Assembly: GCA_026125385.1 (NCBI GenBank)
Contig: JAHCLG010000003.1
Span: 78,904-142,903, forward strand
DNA length: 64,000 bases
Source of the DNA: Legionellales bacterium
GTDB lineage: Bacteria; Pseudomonadota; Gammaproteobacteria; JAHCLG01
Direction of reading: 5' to 3'
Within the stretch, counting starts at the first letter, position 1. Every line of letters begins with the position of its first letter. Of the stretch, positions 57,630 to 64,000 are shown piece by piece. The translations under genes were made by a program, and so were the position numbers. Below the pieces are notes generated by a model, which searched no databases, was not told the DNA's origin, and was given only the letters and a program-made list of their open reading frames with translations.

Positions 57630-57659
57630 CTCTACAAAACAAGGTCTTGTTTTATAGAG
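57630..57659. promoter_or_regulatory. Perfect-looking palindrome between recQ and an ATPase gene
   Basis: CTCTACAAAACAAG-GT-CTTGTTTTATAGAG, a 14-bp stem with one mismatch. On the plus strand it follows recQ and has no T-tract after it, so it may be a weak terminator or an operator for the ATPase gene at 57748. Confidence 0.4.
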
Positions 57660-57747
57660 ATAACCACCAAAACAACCTCTAGTTTTATTGACTTTATTCA
57701 GTAATAGCTTATAATTATATAAATTATCAATCAGTTATATCTATTAC

Positions 57748-59130
57748 ATGCAAAGAACATTACTCACCCATCTAATCGCCTGGCATGCATCAAATTTGCG
57801 CAAACCTTTGGTGATCCGTGGCGCACGCCAAGTCGGTAAAACCTGGTTAGTTCGCCATTTTGCCGAGCACATGGGTTTAACCTTAATCGAACTTAATTTT
57901 GAAAAATATCCGACGCAAGCCAGTTTATTCGAAAGCAATAATACCGAACATATTCTAGTAAATTTAAGCATGCTCACCCAACAAAAAATCGATCCTCAAC
58001 GTTGCTTATTATTTCTCGATGAAATTCAAAGCGCACCACAAATCCTCAGCAAATTACGCTGGCTTGCAGAAGATTTACCCGATTTAGCGGTAATTGCCGC
58101 AGGTTCTTTATTAGAGTTTATTTTAGACGAACATTCATTTAGCATGCCGGTAGGAAGAATCAGCTATTTGCACTTAGAACCATTATCCTTTGAAGAATTT
58201 TTATTAGCTCTTGATGAACATTCTCTTCATGATTATTTACATGATTATCATTTAACCGAGGCCATACCCGCGGCTATTCATGAAAAATTCGATCAACTCT
58301 TTAAAGATTATCTTCTCGTTGGCGGTTTACCCGCCTGTGTTGCAGAATGGGTAAGCCATCATTCTTTTATTTCTGTAAATCAACTTCAGCATGATTTACT
58401 AGCAACTTATCGCGATGATTTTTCTAAATATAAAGGAAAAATTGCCATTGCGCGCTTAGACGAAGTGATGATTACCATTCCACGCTTATTAGGACAAAAA
58501 GTAATTTTTAGCAAGATTAATAAATCCGTATCCGCGGCCACGCTCAATTCAGTGCTACACTTACTCGAAAAAGCGCGCCTCACTCACCGCGTGCCCAGTT
58601 GTGCGGCGAATGGTATTCCTTTAGCCGCTGAACTCAATCAAAAATATTTTAAAGAAATTTTTTTGGATGTAGGTTTATGCAGTACCGCTCTGGGATTAAA
58701 TTTAAAACATATTCAAGCTGGTGTAGACATTACTCTTATCAATAATGGCGGCATGGCAGAGCAAGTAGCCGGACAATTACTAAGAACCATCGATCCTCCC
58801 TTTATTGAGCCGGCACTTTATTATTGGCAACGTCAAGAAACCTCTGCCAATGCTGAAATCGATTATATTATTCAACACGCCAATCAGCCTATTCCCATTG
58901 AAATTAAAGCAGGCAGTACTGGGAGTTTAAAATCGTTGCATTATTTTATGCGCTTAAAAAAATTCCCGTTAGCAATGCGCATTAATAGCGATTATCCGAG
59001 TAAAACGTTAGTGGACGTGAAAGATACGTTAGGGCAACCAGTCAATTATTCCTTAATTTCGTTACCGTTTTATTTAATCGGGCAAATTCATCGTTTATTA
59101 GACAATGAACTCCCCATTTCTTTTAGTTAA
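57748..59130 (+). CDS. AAA_14/DUF4143 ATPase
   Basis: 460 residues. N-terminal AAA_14 domain with Walker A VIRGARQVGKTWLVRHFAEH (about residues 26-45), Walker B CLLFLDEIQSAPQIL (about 89-103) and AAGSLLEFIL; the C-terminal DUF4143 portion contains YYWQRQETSANAEIDYIIQH followed by IPIEIKAGSTGSLKSL, a degenerate nuclease-like D...ExK. These ATPases are abundant in host-associated bacteria; function unknown. Different from the ATPase at 31956. An R3-end fragment (AATCCAATTGTTTTGA) lies just after the stop. Confidence 0.88.
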   Translation: MQRTLLTHLIAWHASNLRKPLVIRGARQVGKTWLVRHFAEHMGLTLIELNFEKYPTQASLFESNNTEHILVNLSMLTQQKIDPQRCLLFLDEIQSAPQILSKLRWLAEDLPDLAVIAAGSLLEFILDEHSFSMPVGRISYLHLEPLSFEEFLLALDEHSLHDYLHDYHLTEAIPAAIHEKFDQLFKDYLLVGGLPACVAEWVSHHSFISVNQLQHDLLATYRDDFSKYKGKIAIARLDEVMITIPRLLGQKVIFSKINKSVSAATLNSVLHLLEKARLTHRVPSCAANGIPLAAELNQKYFKEIFLDVGLCSTALGLNLKHIQAGVDITLINNGGMAEQVAGQLLRTIDPPFIEPALYYWQRQETSANAEIDYIIQHANQPIPIEIKAGSTGSLKSLHYFMRLKKFPLAMRINSDYPSKTLVDVKDTLGQPVNYSLISLPFYLIGQIHRLLDNELPISFS

Positions 59131-59150
59131 ATAAAATCCAATTGTTTTGA

Positions 59151-59405
59151 TTACAGTTTTTCCAAGCCGATTGAACTTTCCGCCATCACTTCACCGCCAT
59201 GCTTTTTTGGATCAAAACGTGCCAAGCGTTCTTGCAACGTTAACTTCGGCTCACCAACCTCTCTAAGTACGAGTTCGTGCCCCTGAATTCTCAGCTCGAC
59301 TGTCGTTCCTGAGTTAAAATGAAGACCACGTGCGATATTGGCAGGGATGCGAACCGCGAGGCTATTTCCCCATTTTTGCACAGTCAAATTGGCTTTAACG
59401 CCCAT
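59151..59405 (-). CDS. MazE/AbrB-like antitoxin, orphan
   Basis: 84 residues from ATG 59405 (MGVKANLTVQKWGNSLAVRI), with GAGGA 8 bases upstream; a GTG five codons earlier would bury that site. The swapped-hairpin DNA-binding fold is seen in VQKWGNSLAVRIPANIARGL and VELRIQGHELVLRE; the C-terminal tail (LTLQERLARFDPKKHGG) is the usual toxin-binding segment. No MazF-like gene follows on this strand; the next gene is the convergent ATPase. Probably autoregulated through the operator just upstream. Confidence 0.85.
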   Translation of the reverse strand: MGVKANLTVQKWGNSLAVRIPANIARGLHFNSGTTVELRIQGHELVLREVGEPKLTLQERLARFDPKKHGGEVMAESSIGLEKL

Positions 59406-59429
59406 CTTAAATTTCCTCACATTTTAATA

Positions 59430-59482
59430 ATGTTTATACAAGTCTAGACATTAAATAGCCTCGTATCAACTTGTATAAACAT
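59430..59482 (-). promoter_or_regulatory. Operator of the MazE-like gene
   Basis: A perfect 13-bp inverted repeat ATGTTTATACAAG (59430-59442) and CTTGTATAAACAT (59470-59482), half-sites centred 40 bp apart (about four helical turns), placed 25 bases before the start codon. Fits cooperative binding by the AbrB-fold dimer. Confidence 0.65.
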
Positions 59483-59514
59483 AAAGATATTTTTAATATA
59501 TTCCTTTGTATCTT

Positions 59515-59556
59515 CATACTTTGCGCCTCACTTATAACCTAATTGCTTTGAGTAAA
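59515..59556. repeat. R3 fragment
   Basis: GCGCCTCACTTATAACCTAA followed by TTGCTTTGAGTA is a diverged match to the right third of R3 copy 2 (GCGCCTCGCCTAAAATCCAA, TCGTTTTGAGTA). It lies between the MazE-like and HigB-like genes. Confidence 0.5.
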
Positions 59557-59751
59557 CGGTTTAGAGTAATGGTAATATTTAATAATAGTAACCTCGCACT
59601 GCTGCGAAGCTCCTAAATAATTCACAAGTGCTTCGTGTAACGTTGGATTAATGCCGTTATAAAAACTGGAAAAATTAACAAATATGTTATATTCTATATG
59701 TAGTGGACAATAGAGTATTACAATCAGAACGTACAGGATTGGGTAGGAAAA

Positions 59752-60036
59752 ATGCCTATCGGGATCAGAGCAGCTTACGCCAAGTTAACGGATTTGTTGG
59801 CCGAGTTTGGGATGGATTTACGCCTACCGCATTCAAAAGCAATGGGCGATGGATTATTTGAATTACGCCCAAAGGGCAAGGAAGGAATTGCTCGTATTTT
59901 TTATTGTACGTTGCTAGGTAAGCGAATTGTAATTTTACATGGCTTCGTTAAAAAAACTCAAGAAACTCCACGTAAAGAATTAAATATCGCTATACGTCGG
60001 ATGAAAGAGGTGAAAAATGAGCAACGAAAAAAATAA
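59752..60036 (+). CDS. HigB/Gp49-like toxin, N-terminally shortened
   Basis: 94 residues from ATG 59752, preceded by AGGA. Strong match to the phage-derived Gp49/HigB RelE-fold family: LTDLLAEFGMDLRLPHSKAM, DGLFELRPKGKEGIARIFYC and GKRIVILHGFVKKTQETPRK. Family members start about 20 residues earlier. The upstream frame continues convincingly (WTIEYYNQNVQDWVGK) to an ATG at 59698 that is followed at once by TAG, so the full-length toxin appears blocked by a nonsense codon at position 2. The shortened form lacks the first beta strand and helix. Overlaps the antitoxin by 20 bases. Confidence 0.8.
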   Translation: MPIGIRAAYAKLTDLLAEFGMDLRLPHSKAMGDGLFELRPKGKEGIARIFYCTLLGKRIVILHGFVKKTQETPRKELNIAIRRMKEVKNEQRKK

Positions 60037-60370
60037 GCGCATTCCTGCTTTAAAAACGCACGATGAAATGGTTGCCGATTGGATGAACGATCCTGCTTTT
60101 AAAGCAGAATATGATTCCTTGGAAGATGAATATCAATTATTAAGAGAAATGCTTCATGCTAGAAAGTGTGCTGGATTAACACAAGAAGACGTCGCTGACC
60201 GCATGGGTACGAAAGCACCGGCGATTGCACGGCTAGAAGCATCTGCTTCTCGTGGCAAACACTCACCGAGCGTTAGCACATTACGTAAATATGCTCATGC
60301 TGTAGGTTGTAAATTAGAAATCCACCTCAAGCCGTTATCTAAAAAAAAGCTAAAAGACAAACCTGCCTAA
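60017..60370 (+). CDS. HigA-like XRE-family antitoxin
   Basis: 117 residues. An N-terminal extension (MVADWMNDPAFKAEYDSLED) is followed by a helix-turn-helix domain: LREMLHARKCAGLTQEDVAD, MGTKAPAIARLEAS and SPSVSTLRKYAHAVGCKLEI, the common layout of antitoxins paired with Gp49-type toxins. Start has GAGGTG 6 bases before. Coupled to the toxin gene; repeat R3 copy 2 starts right after its stop. Likely functional even if the toxin is impaired. Confidence 0.9.
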   Translation: MSNEKNKRIPALKTHDEMVADWMNDPAFKAEYDSLEDEYQLLREMLHARKCAGLTQEDVADRMGTKAPAIARLEASASRGKHSPSVSTLRKYAHAVGCKLEIHLKPLSKKKLKDKPA

Positions 60371-60371
60371 A

Positions 60372-60496
60372 TATACTCTTCACCCTTGAATTTAAGGCTT
60401 TGTTGCCGAGTTAAAGCTACGGAGAGATTGTATTCAGTATACACTTCTTCGTATCTTTAACTCGGCGCCTCGCCTAAAATCCAATCGTTTTGAGTA
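60372..60496. repeat. Short palindromic repeat R3, copy 2
   Basis: Inverted copy of the 18528-18653 element: reads TATACTCTTCACCCTTGAAT to GATTTTAGGC complement and GAGTAT at the end. The inner pair GCCGAGTTAAAG / CTTTAACTCGGC is a perfect 12-bp palindrome. Starts 2 bases after the higA stop. Confidence 0.75.
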
Positions 60497-60536
60497 TGGT
60501 AACGTCGCTCAATGCCGCTGAGTCTGCTCGTATAAA

Positions 60537-60911
60537 TTAAATATTAAAACTTTCCCCACACCCACACGCGCCACTTTGATTAGGATTTTCATAAACAAAA
60601 CGAAAATTAAGTCCATCACGGATATAATCTAATTTGGTGCCTTTTAATAATGGCCAATCGAGTGGGCTGATGGCAACCACTAAATTGTCGAGATGAAATT
60701 GTTTATCGTCTTCCGCCACCGCATTAATAATGTCGATGACATAAGAATAGCCATTGCAACCACTGCGTTTAGTCGCCAAGCGAATACCAATGCCCTCTCC
60801 TTTTTTAGCAATTTGTTGTTGTAAATGTTGGATGGCAGCCGGTGTTGCGGTGATGGCCTCTTGTGGATGAATATTTTTAGGGTCGTATTGTGAAACCGTA
60901 GTCATGGTCAT
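60537..60911 (-). CDS. iscA: IscA-type Fe-S carrier
   Basis: A-type Fe-S/iron carrier (HesB family). 124 residues, with a ~17-residue extension before the usual start (AITATPAAIQHLQQQIAKKG). The three conserved Cys are seen in RLATKRSGCNGYSYVIDI and ACGCGESFNI. Last gene of the operon, overlapping the IscU-like gene by 4 bases. Confidence 0.95.
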   Translation of the reverse strand: MTMTTVSQYDPKNIHPQEAITATPAAIQHLQQQIAKKGEGIGIRLATKRSGCNGYSYVIDIINAVAEDDKQFHLDNLVVAISPLDWPLLKGTKLDYIRDGLNFRFVYENPNQSGACGCGESFNI

Positions 60912-61270
60912 TTATCCTCACAAAATTTTAATGCCGATATAAAAGTCTGTTCTACAAAAATTGCCATAGGATATTTGATATTCGGTAAATGCAATTTTTG
61001 GATAATTTCATTGGCGGTTAATGTTTTCGCCTGCGTGAGTAATTGTCCTTCCACTGATCGACAGACCAATGAGCAAGCAGCAATCACACTCACACAGCCA
61101 AAGGCTTTAAAACGAATAGTTTTAATTTTATCATTTTCTATTAATAGATAAAAACGAATTACGCCCAATGAATCCACCTGTCCACTTTCTAGGATAATGG
61201 CATTGTCCAATTCGCCTACGCCATAGGGGTTAGCAAATTCACTTAACGTTGCTGGGTGATAGTCTATCAT
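60908..61270 (-). CDS. IscU/NifU-like scaffold missing most cluster ligands
   Basis: 120 residues with IscU architecture: FANPYGVGELDN (IscU HYENPRNVGSFDN), TIRFKAFGCVSVIAACSL (IscU ARFKTYGCGSAIASSSL) and LHLPNIKYPMAIFVEQTF (IscU LPPVKIHCSILAEDAI). Of the E. coli IscU ligands only Cys63 is kept (Cys59 here). Cys37 is Ser34, Asp39 is Gly36, His105 is Pro101 and Cys106 is Met102. The LPPVK motif for the HscA chaperone reads LPNIK. So it cannot build a normal cluster; it may be a regulatory or carrier derivative. Overlaps both neighbours by 4 bases. Confidence 0.8.
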   Translation of the reverse strand: MIDYHPATLSEFANPYGVGELDNAIILESGQVDSLGVIRFYLLIENDKIKTIRFKAFGCVSVIAACSLVCRSVEGQLLTQAKTLTANEIIQKLHLPNIKYPMAIFVEQTFISALKFCEDK

Positions 61271-62430
61271 ACTGAAAATACCGAGAGTGTTTGCAAACGC
61301 TTAACCTGCTGTAAAAAATAATTTATAGCATCATCGACGTCGGTTTGCTCGGTAAACCGTCCGAAAGAAATGCGCAAACTAGCGTGTGCGACATGGGGTT
61401 TTCTCCCGAGTGCAAGGATAACAGGCGATGGATCAAGACTTGCGGCATTACAGGCTGAACCTGTCGATAGTGCAAGATTTTGCAACGCCATCACCAATGC
61501 TTCGCCATGAATATTCTCAAATGAAATATTGAGATTATGAGCGACTCGTTTTTCCCAACTGCCATTTAATATAATGCCTGGTAGATGTTTTATGGCATTC
61601 CAAAATTGATCGCGGAAGGCTTGAATACGGGGAACTTCCTCCGCCATATGGAGACGCACCAATTCACACGCCCGGCCCAAACCAATAATTTGATGCGTAG
61701 CTAAAGTGCCACCGCGTAAGCCCTGCTCTTGGCCGCCACCAACTAGATAGGGTTGCAGTTTAATACGAGGCTGTTTGCTCACAAATAATGCGCCACTGCC
61801 TTTGGGTCCATAAATTTTATGCGCTGAAAGCGAGAGTAAATCAATCTTCATTTCTCGCACATTAACCGGAATTTTTCCCAAGCTTTGCGCAGCATCCACA
61901 TGAAAAATAATTCCCGCCTCACGGGCTATTTGTCCAATATCATGCACAGGATTAATAATACCGATTTCATTATTGACATGAGCTAAAGAAATTAAAATGG
62001 TATCGGGTCGAATGGCTTTTTTTAAATCCTCTACTACCAATAAACCGTTATGATCCACCGGTAAATAGGTCATCGAAAATCCTTGTTTACTTAACGCTTC
62101 ACAACAATTGAATACAGCTTTATGCTCGATATTACTGGTGATAATGTGTTTGCCTTTACGTTGATAGTGATAAGCTGCGCCAAATAAAGCGAGATTAATG
62201 GCTTCGGTCGCGCCACTGGTAAAAATAATTTCTTCAGATTGCGCGTTTAGCAGTTGCGCCACTTCTGCTCTCGCGTTTTGAATGGCGTGACGAGCGCGTT
62301 TGCCATAATCGTGAGCAGAAGAAGGATTACCAAAATCGCCATCGGCTGTTAAATAGAGCAGCATTTGTTCGGCAACACGCCGATCAACAGGTGTTGTCGC
62401 CATGTAATCAAGATAAATAGGATTATTCAT
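61267..62430 (-). CDS. iscS: Cysteine desulfurase IscS-like
   Basis: PLP enzyme that mobilises sulfur from cysteine as persulfide. 387 residues. PLP Lys in SLSAHKIYGPKGSGALFV, His in SNIEHKAVFNCC, catalytic Cys loop in LSTGSACNAASLDPSPVILA (Cys near residue 325), RISFGRFTEQTDVDDAI. The IscS tail after LRDLSPLW, which docks IscU in E. coli, is missing (ends LSVFSV). 4-base overlap with the IscU-like gene, 5 bases after the second desulfurase gene. Confidence 0.94.
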   Translation of the reverse strand: MNNPIYLDYMATTPVDRRVAEQMLLYLTADGDFGNPSSAHDYGKRARHAIQNARAEVAQLLNAQSEEIIFTSGATEAINLALFGAAYHYQRKGKHIITSNIEHKAVFNCCEALSKQGFSMTYLPVDHNGLLVVEDLKKAIRPDTILISLAHVNNEIGIINPVHDIGQIAREAGIIFHVDAAQSLGKIPVNVREMKIDLLSLSAHKIYGPKGSGALFVSKQPRIKLQPYLVGGGQEQGLRGGTLATHQIIGLGRACELVRLHMAEEVPRIQAFRDQFWNAIKHLPGIILNGSWEKRVAHNLNISFENIHGEALVMALQNLALSTGSACNAASLDPSPVILALGRKPHVAHASLRISFGRFTEQTDVDDAINYFLQQVKRLQTLSVFSV

Positions 62431-62435
62431 ATTAA

Positions 62436-63581
62436 TTAAAATGCCATTCGTTGCGCTAATGCCGATTGTTGTTGTAATACTGATAAAAATTGATCGATTT
62501 CTGCTGGCGTATTATGCGCGGAAAAACTCACGCGAACAATACTTTCCGCAATTCCTTCATCAAGCTGCATGGCTTTTACCACATGCGTGGTGCCCGTTTT
62601 GCCGCAAGCCGCACCCGCAGACACCGCAAAACCTGCTTGATCTAAATTCATGACCAAGGTTTCGCTGTCAATTCCTTTTAATGCAATTAAACTGGTATTG
62701 GGTAAACGCTCAGATTCTGCGGCGAGTAAGGTAATTCCTGGAATCGTCGCCAGGCCTTCTTCAAAATGATGTTGGCACTTGAGCATGGTCATGTGGCGCT
62801 GGGTTAATTCTTGATAGGCAAGTTCGGCCGCTTTTCCCATGCCCACAATTCCCGCTACATTTAACGTGCCACTGCGCAATCCGCGTTCTTGACCACCGCC
62901 ATCGATTAAAGGTTGTAGTTCAATACTGTCATTAACAATTAACGCCCCCATGCCTTGTGGTCCACCAAATTTATGGGCTGCTAAACTAAGCAGATCAACA
63001 CCTAGACTGGACATATCAATACGAATTTTTCCAGCCGCTTGCACGGCATCGGTGTGAAAAATACAGCCAACTTGTTTAGCTTTAGCTGCTAATTGTTGGA
63101 TAGGAAATAAAGTACCCGTTTCATTATTGGCGCGCATTAAAGAAATAAAATTAGGTTGTTGTTGCAGCGCTTGTTCAAATTCATCGAGTAATAATTGTGA
63201 TTGTTGATCCACACCGACGATGGTGTGAAGAAATCCTTGTTGCGTTAATCGTTTTACTGTTAATAAAACGGATTTATGCTCAATAGCGCTTAAAAGAATT
63301 TTTCCGCCTTTTTGCGTCGATGCCCAACCTTTGATGGCTAAATTATTGGCTTCGCTACCATTGCCGGTGAAAATAACCTGATGGGGTTTGGCATTAACTA
63401 ATTGCGCCACTTGCGCCCGCGCAGTTTCAATCGCGGTTTTAGCTAAACGCCCGGGGGCATGCATGCTGGAGGGGTTGCCTGTGGCGTGTTGCCAATATGG
63501 TAACATGGCTTCCACCACGCGGGAGTCAATCGGCGTGGTGGCATTATGATCGAAATAAATCGTCATTGGCATCATCCTCAA
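62436..63581 (-). CDS. Second cysteine desulfurase (NifS/IscS family)
   Basis: 381 residues. Same fold: MTIYFDHNATTPIDSRVVEA, ILLSAIEHKSVLLTVKRLTQ, PLP Lys in LLSLAAHKFGGPQGMGALIV, and catalytic Cys in FAVSAGAACGKTGTTHVVKA. The loop differs from the downstream copy (ACGKTGTT against ACNAASLD), so the two are not a recent duplication. Overlaps the upstream membrane protein gene by 4 bases. Possibly serves a different sulfur acceptor. Confidence 0.92.
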   Translation of the reverse strand: MRMMPMTIYFDHNATTPIDSRVVEAMLPYWQHATGNPSSMHAPGRLAKTAIETARAQVAQLVNAKPHQVIFTGNGSEANNLAIKGWASTQKGGKILLSAIEHKSVLLTVKRLTQQGFLHTIVGVDQQSQLLLDEFEQALQQQPNFISLMRANNETGTLFPIQQLAAKAKQVGCIFHTDAVQAAGKIRIDMSSLGVDLLSLAAHKFGGPQGMGALIVNDSIELQPLIDGGGQERGLRSGTLNVAGIVGMGKAAELAYQELTQRHMTMLKCQHHFEEGLATIPGITLLAAESERLPNTSLIALKGIDSETLVMNLDQAGFAVSAGAACGKTGTTHVVKAMQLDEGIAESIVRVSFSAHNTPAEIDQFLSVLQQQSALAQRMAF

Positions 63582-64000
63582 AATGAAAATAATAATTGGA
63601 TTAAATTAAGCGGTCGATAATCAGCGGGTACAGCGTTAAATAATACGAATAAAAAATACATGGCGGTACTAATAATAAAAATACTGATAATAACATGATA
63701 AAAACTGACGCCACCCACTTGGATAAGTTTTGCAGGAACATCGTGTTCTTCGGTGGTCGCATAAATTTCCAAAAATTTATTATCGACATGATGACGATAG
63801 AGTTGATTGCCAAAATAACCGAGGATCGCCATCGGTAAAAAAATCATGCAAGCAATAAACTCCGCATTAAAATTAAACGCCAGCGCAATGAACAAGAGCA
63901 ATAATGCAAAAATGAGAAAAACCGTAAAATACCCATACATTTTGCGATAAGCCAGCCATAAAAATGAAAAACAAAACGCTCCCCAATTCCACGTATTCGC
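63578..64000 (-). CDS. DUF2628 membrane protein, 5' end outside the window
   Basis: The visible frame is open to the window edge: before the first ATG at 63940 it reads NTWNWGAFCFSFLWLAYRKM, the typical start of DUF2628 proteins, so that ATG is internal. Visible part about 140 residues with three membrane helices, including VFLIFALLLLFIALAF and VIISIFIISTAMYFLFVLF. Function unknown; coupled by a 4-base overlap to the cysteine desulfurase operon. Confidence 0.8.
   Translation of the reverse strand, partial: ANTWNWGAFCFSFLWLAYRKMYGYFTVFLIFALLLLFIALAFNFNAEFIACMIFLPMAILGYFGNQLYRHHVDNKFLEIYATTEEHDVPAKLIQVGGVSFYHVIISIFIISTAMYFLFVLFNAVPADYRPLNLIQLLFSF

Overview
The window looks like a chromosomal segment of an AT-rich gammaproteobacterium, probably a host-associated member of the Legionellales (Coxiella/Legionella/Berkiella-like). 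This is inferred from gammaproteobacterial gene orders (rpsB-tsf-pyrH divergent from map-glnD; ispD-ispF-surE-yqaA-nlpD-rpoS; ndk-rlmN-pilW-rodZ-hisS-yfgM-der; sdhE-ygfX divergent from ygfZ) interleaved with large, family-less, helix-rich or ankyrin-bearing proteins of the kind intracellular Legionellales use as effectors. No rRNA, tRNA or CRISPR array was recognised.

Layout. 1-6.3 kb: translation and nitrogen-sensing core (pyrH, tsf, rpsB with its promoter and leader, map, glnD). 6.5-14 kb: an exported protein of unknown function, the SdhE/YgfX and YgfZ genes, a catalytically dead P1B-ATPase-like membrane protein coupled to ygfZ, an ankyrin protein, a lipoprotein and an IS1634-type transposase remnant. 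14-20.5 kb: htpG, a methyltransferase, a CBS protein, cytochrome b561 and a DarTG ADP-ribosylation toxin-antitoxin pair bracketed by short palindromic repeats. 20.5-25 kb: rpoS-nlpD-yqaA-surE-ispF-ispD operon. 25-31 kb: a single 1845-residue protein ending in a degenerate helical solenoid. 31-38 kb: ihfB with a half-size GDT1 gene, an AAA ATPase/DUF234 gene behind twin palindromes, dcd-apbC, and a pair of paralogous possible effectors. 37.5-46.6 kb: metG-rnfB-nth operon, a KimA-like potassium transporter, ppa, an AhpD-like protein, another unknown large protein and an L,D-transpeptidase. 47-55.6 kb: hslO, der, yfgM, hisS, rodZ, pilW, rlmN, ndk, crcB; bamB and ispG are absent from their usual slots. 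55.7-64 kb: recQ, an AAA_14 ATPase, an orphan MazE-like antitoxin with a perfect operator, a HigBA-like pair whose toxin has an amber at codon 2, then an unusual Fe-S operon: two cysteine desulfurases, an IscU-like protein that has lost most cluster ligands, and IscA.

Three families of short palindromic repeats (R1, TAGCCTGGAACG type, five copies; R2, AGAGCCTGTTCA type, three copies; R3, TATACTCAAAAC type, two full copies plus fragments) are scattered between genes. Most abut a stop codon and some supply it. R2/R3 copies bracket both toxin-antitoxin modules. The most unusual items are the dead P-type ATPase, the ligand-depleted IscU operon, the repeat/stop-codon relationship, and the set of unrecognised large proteins.
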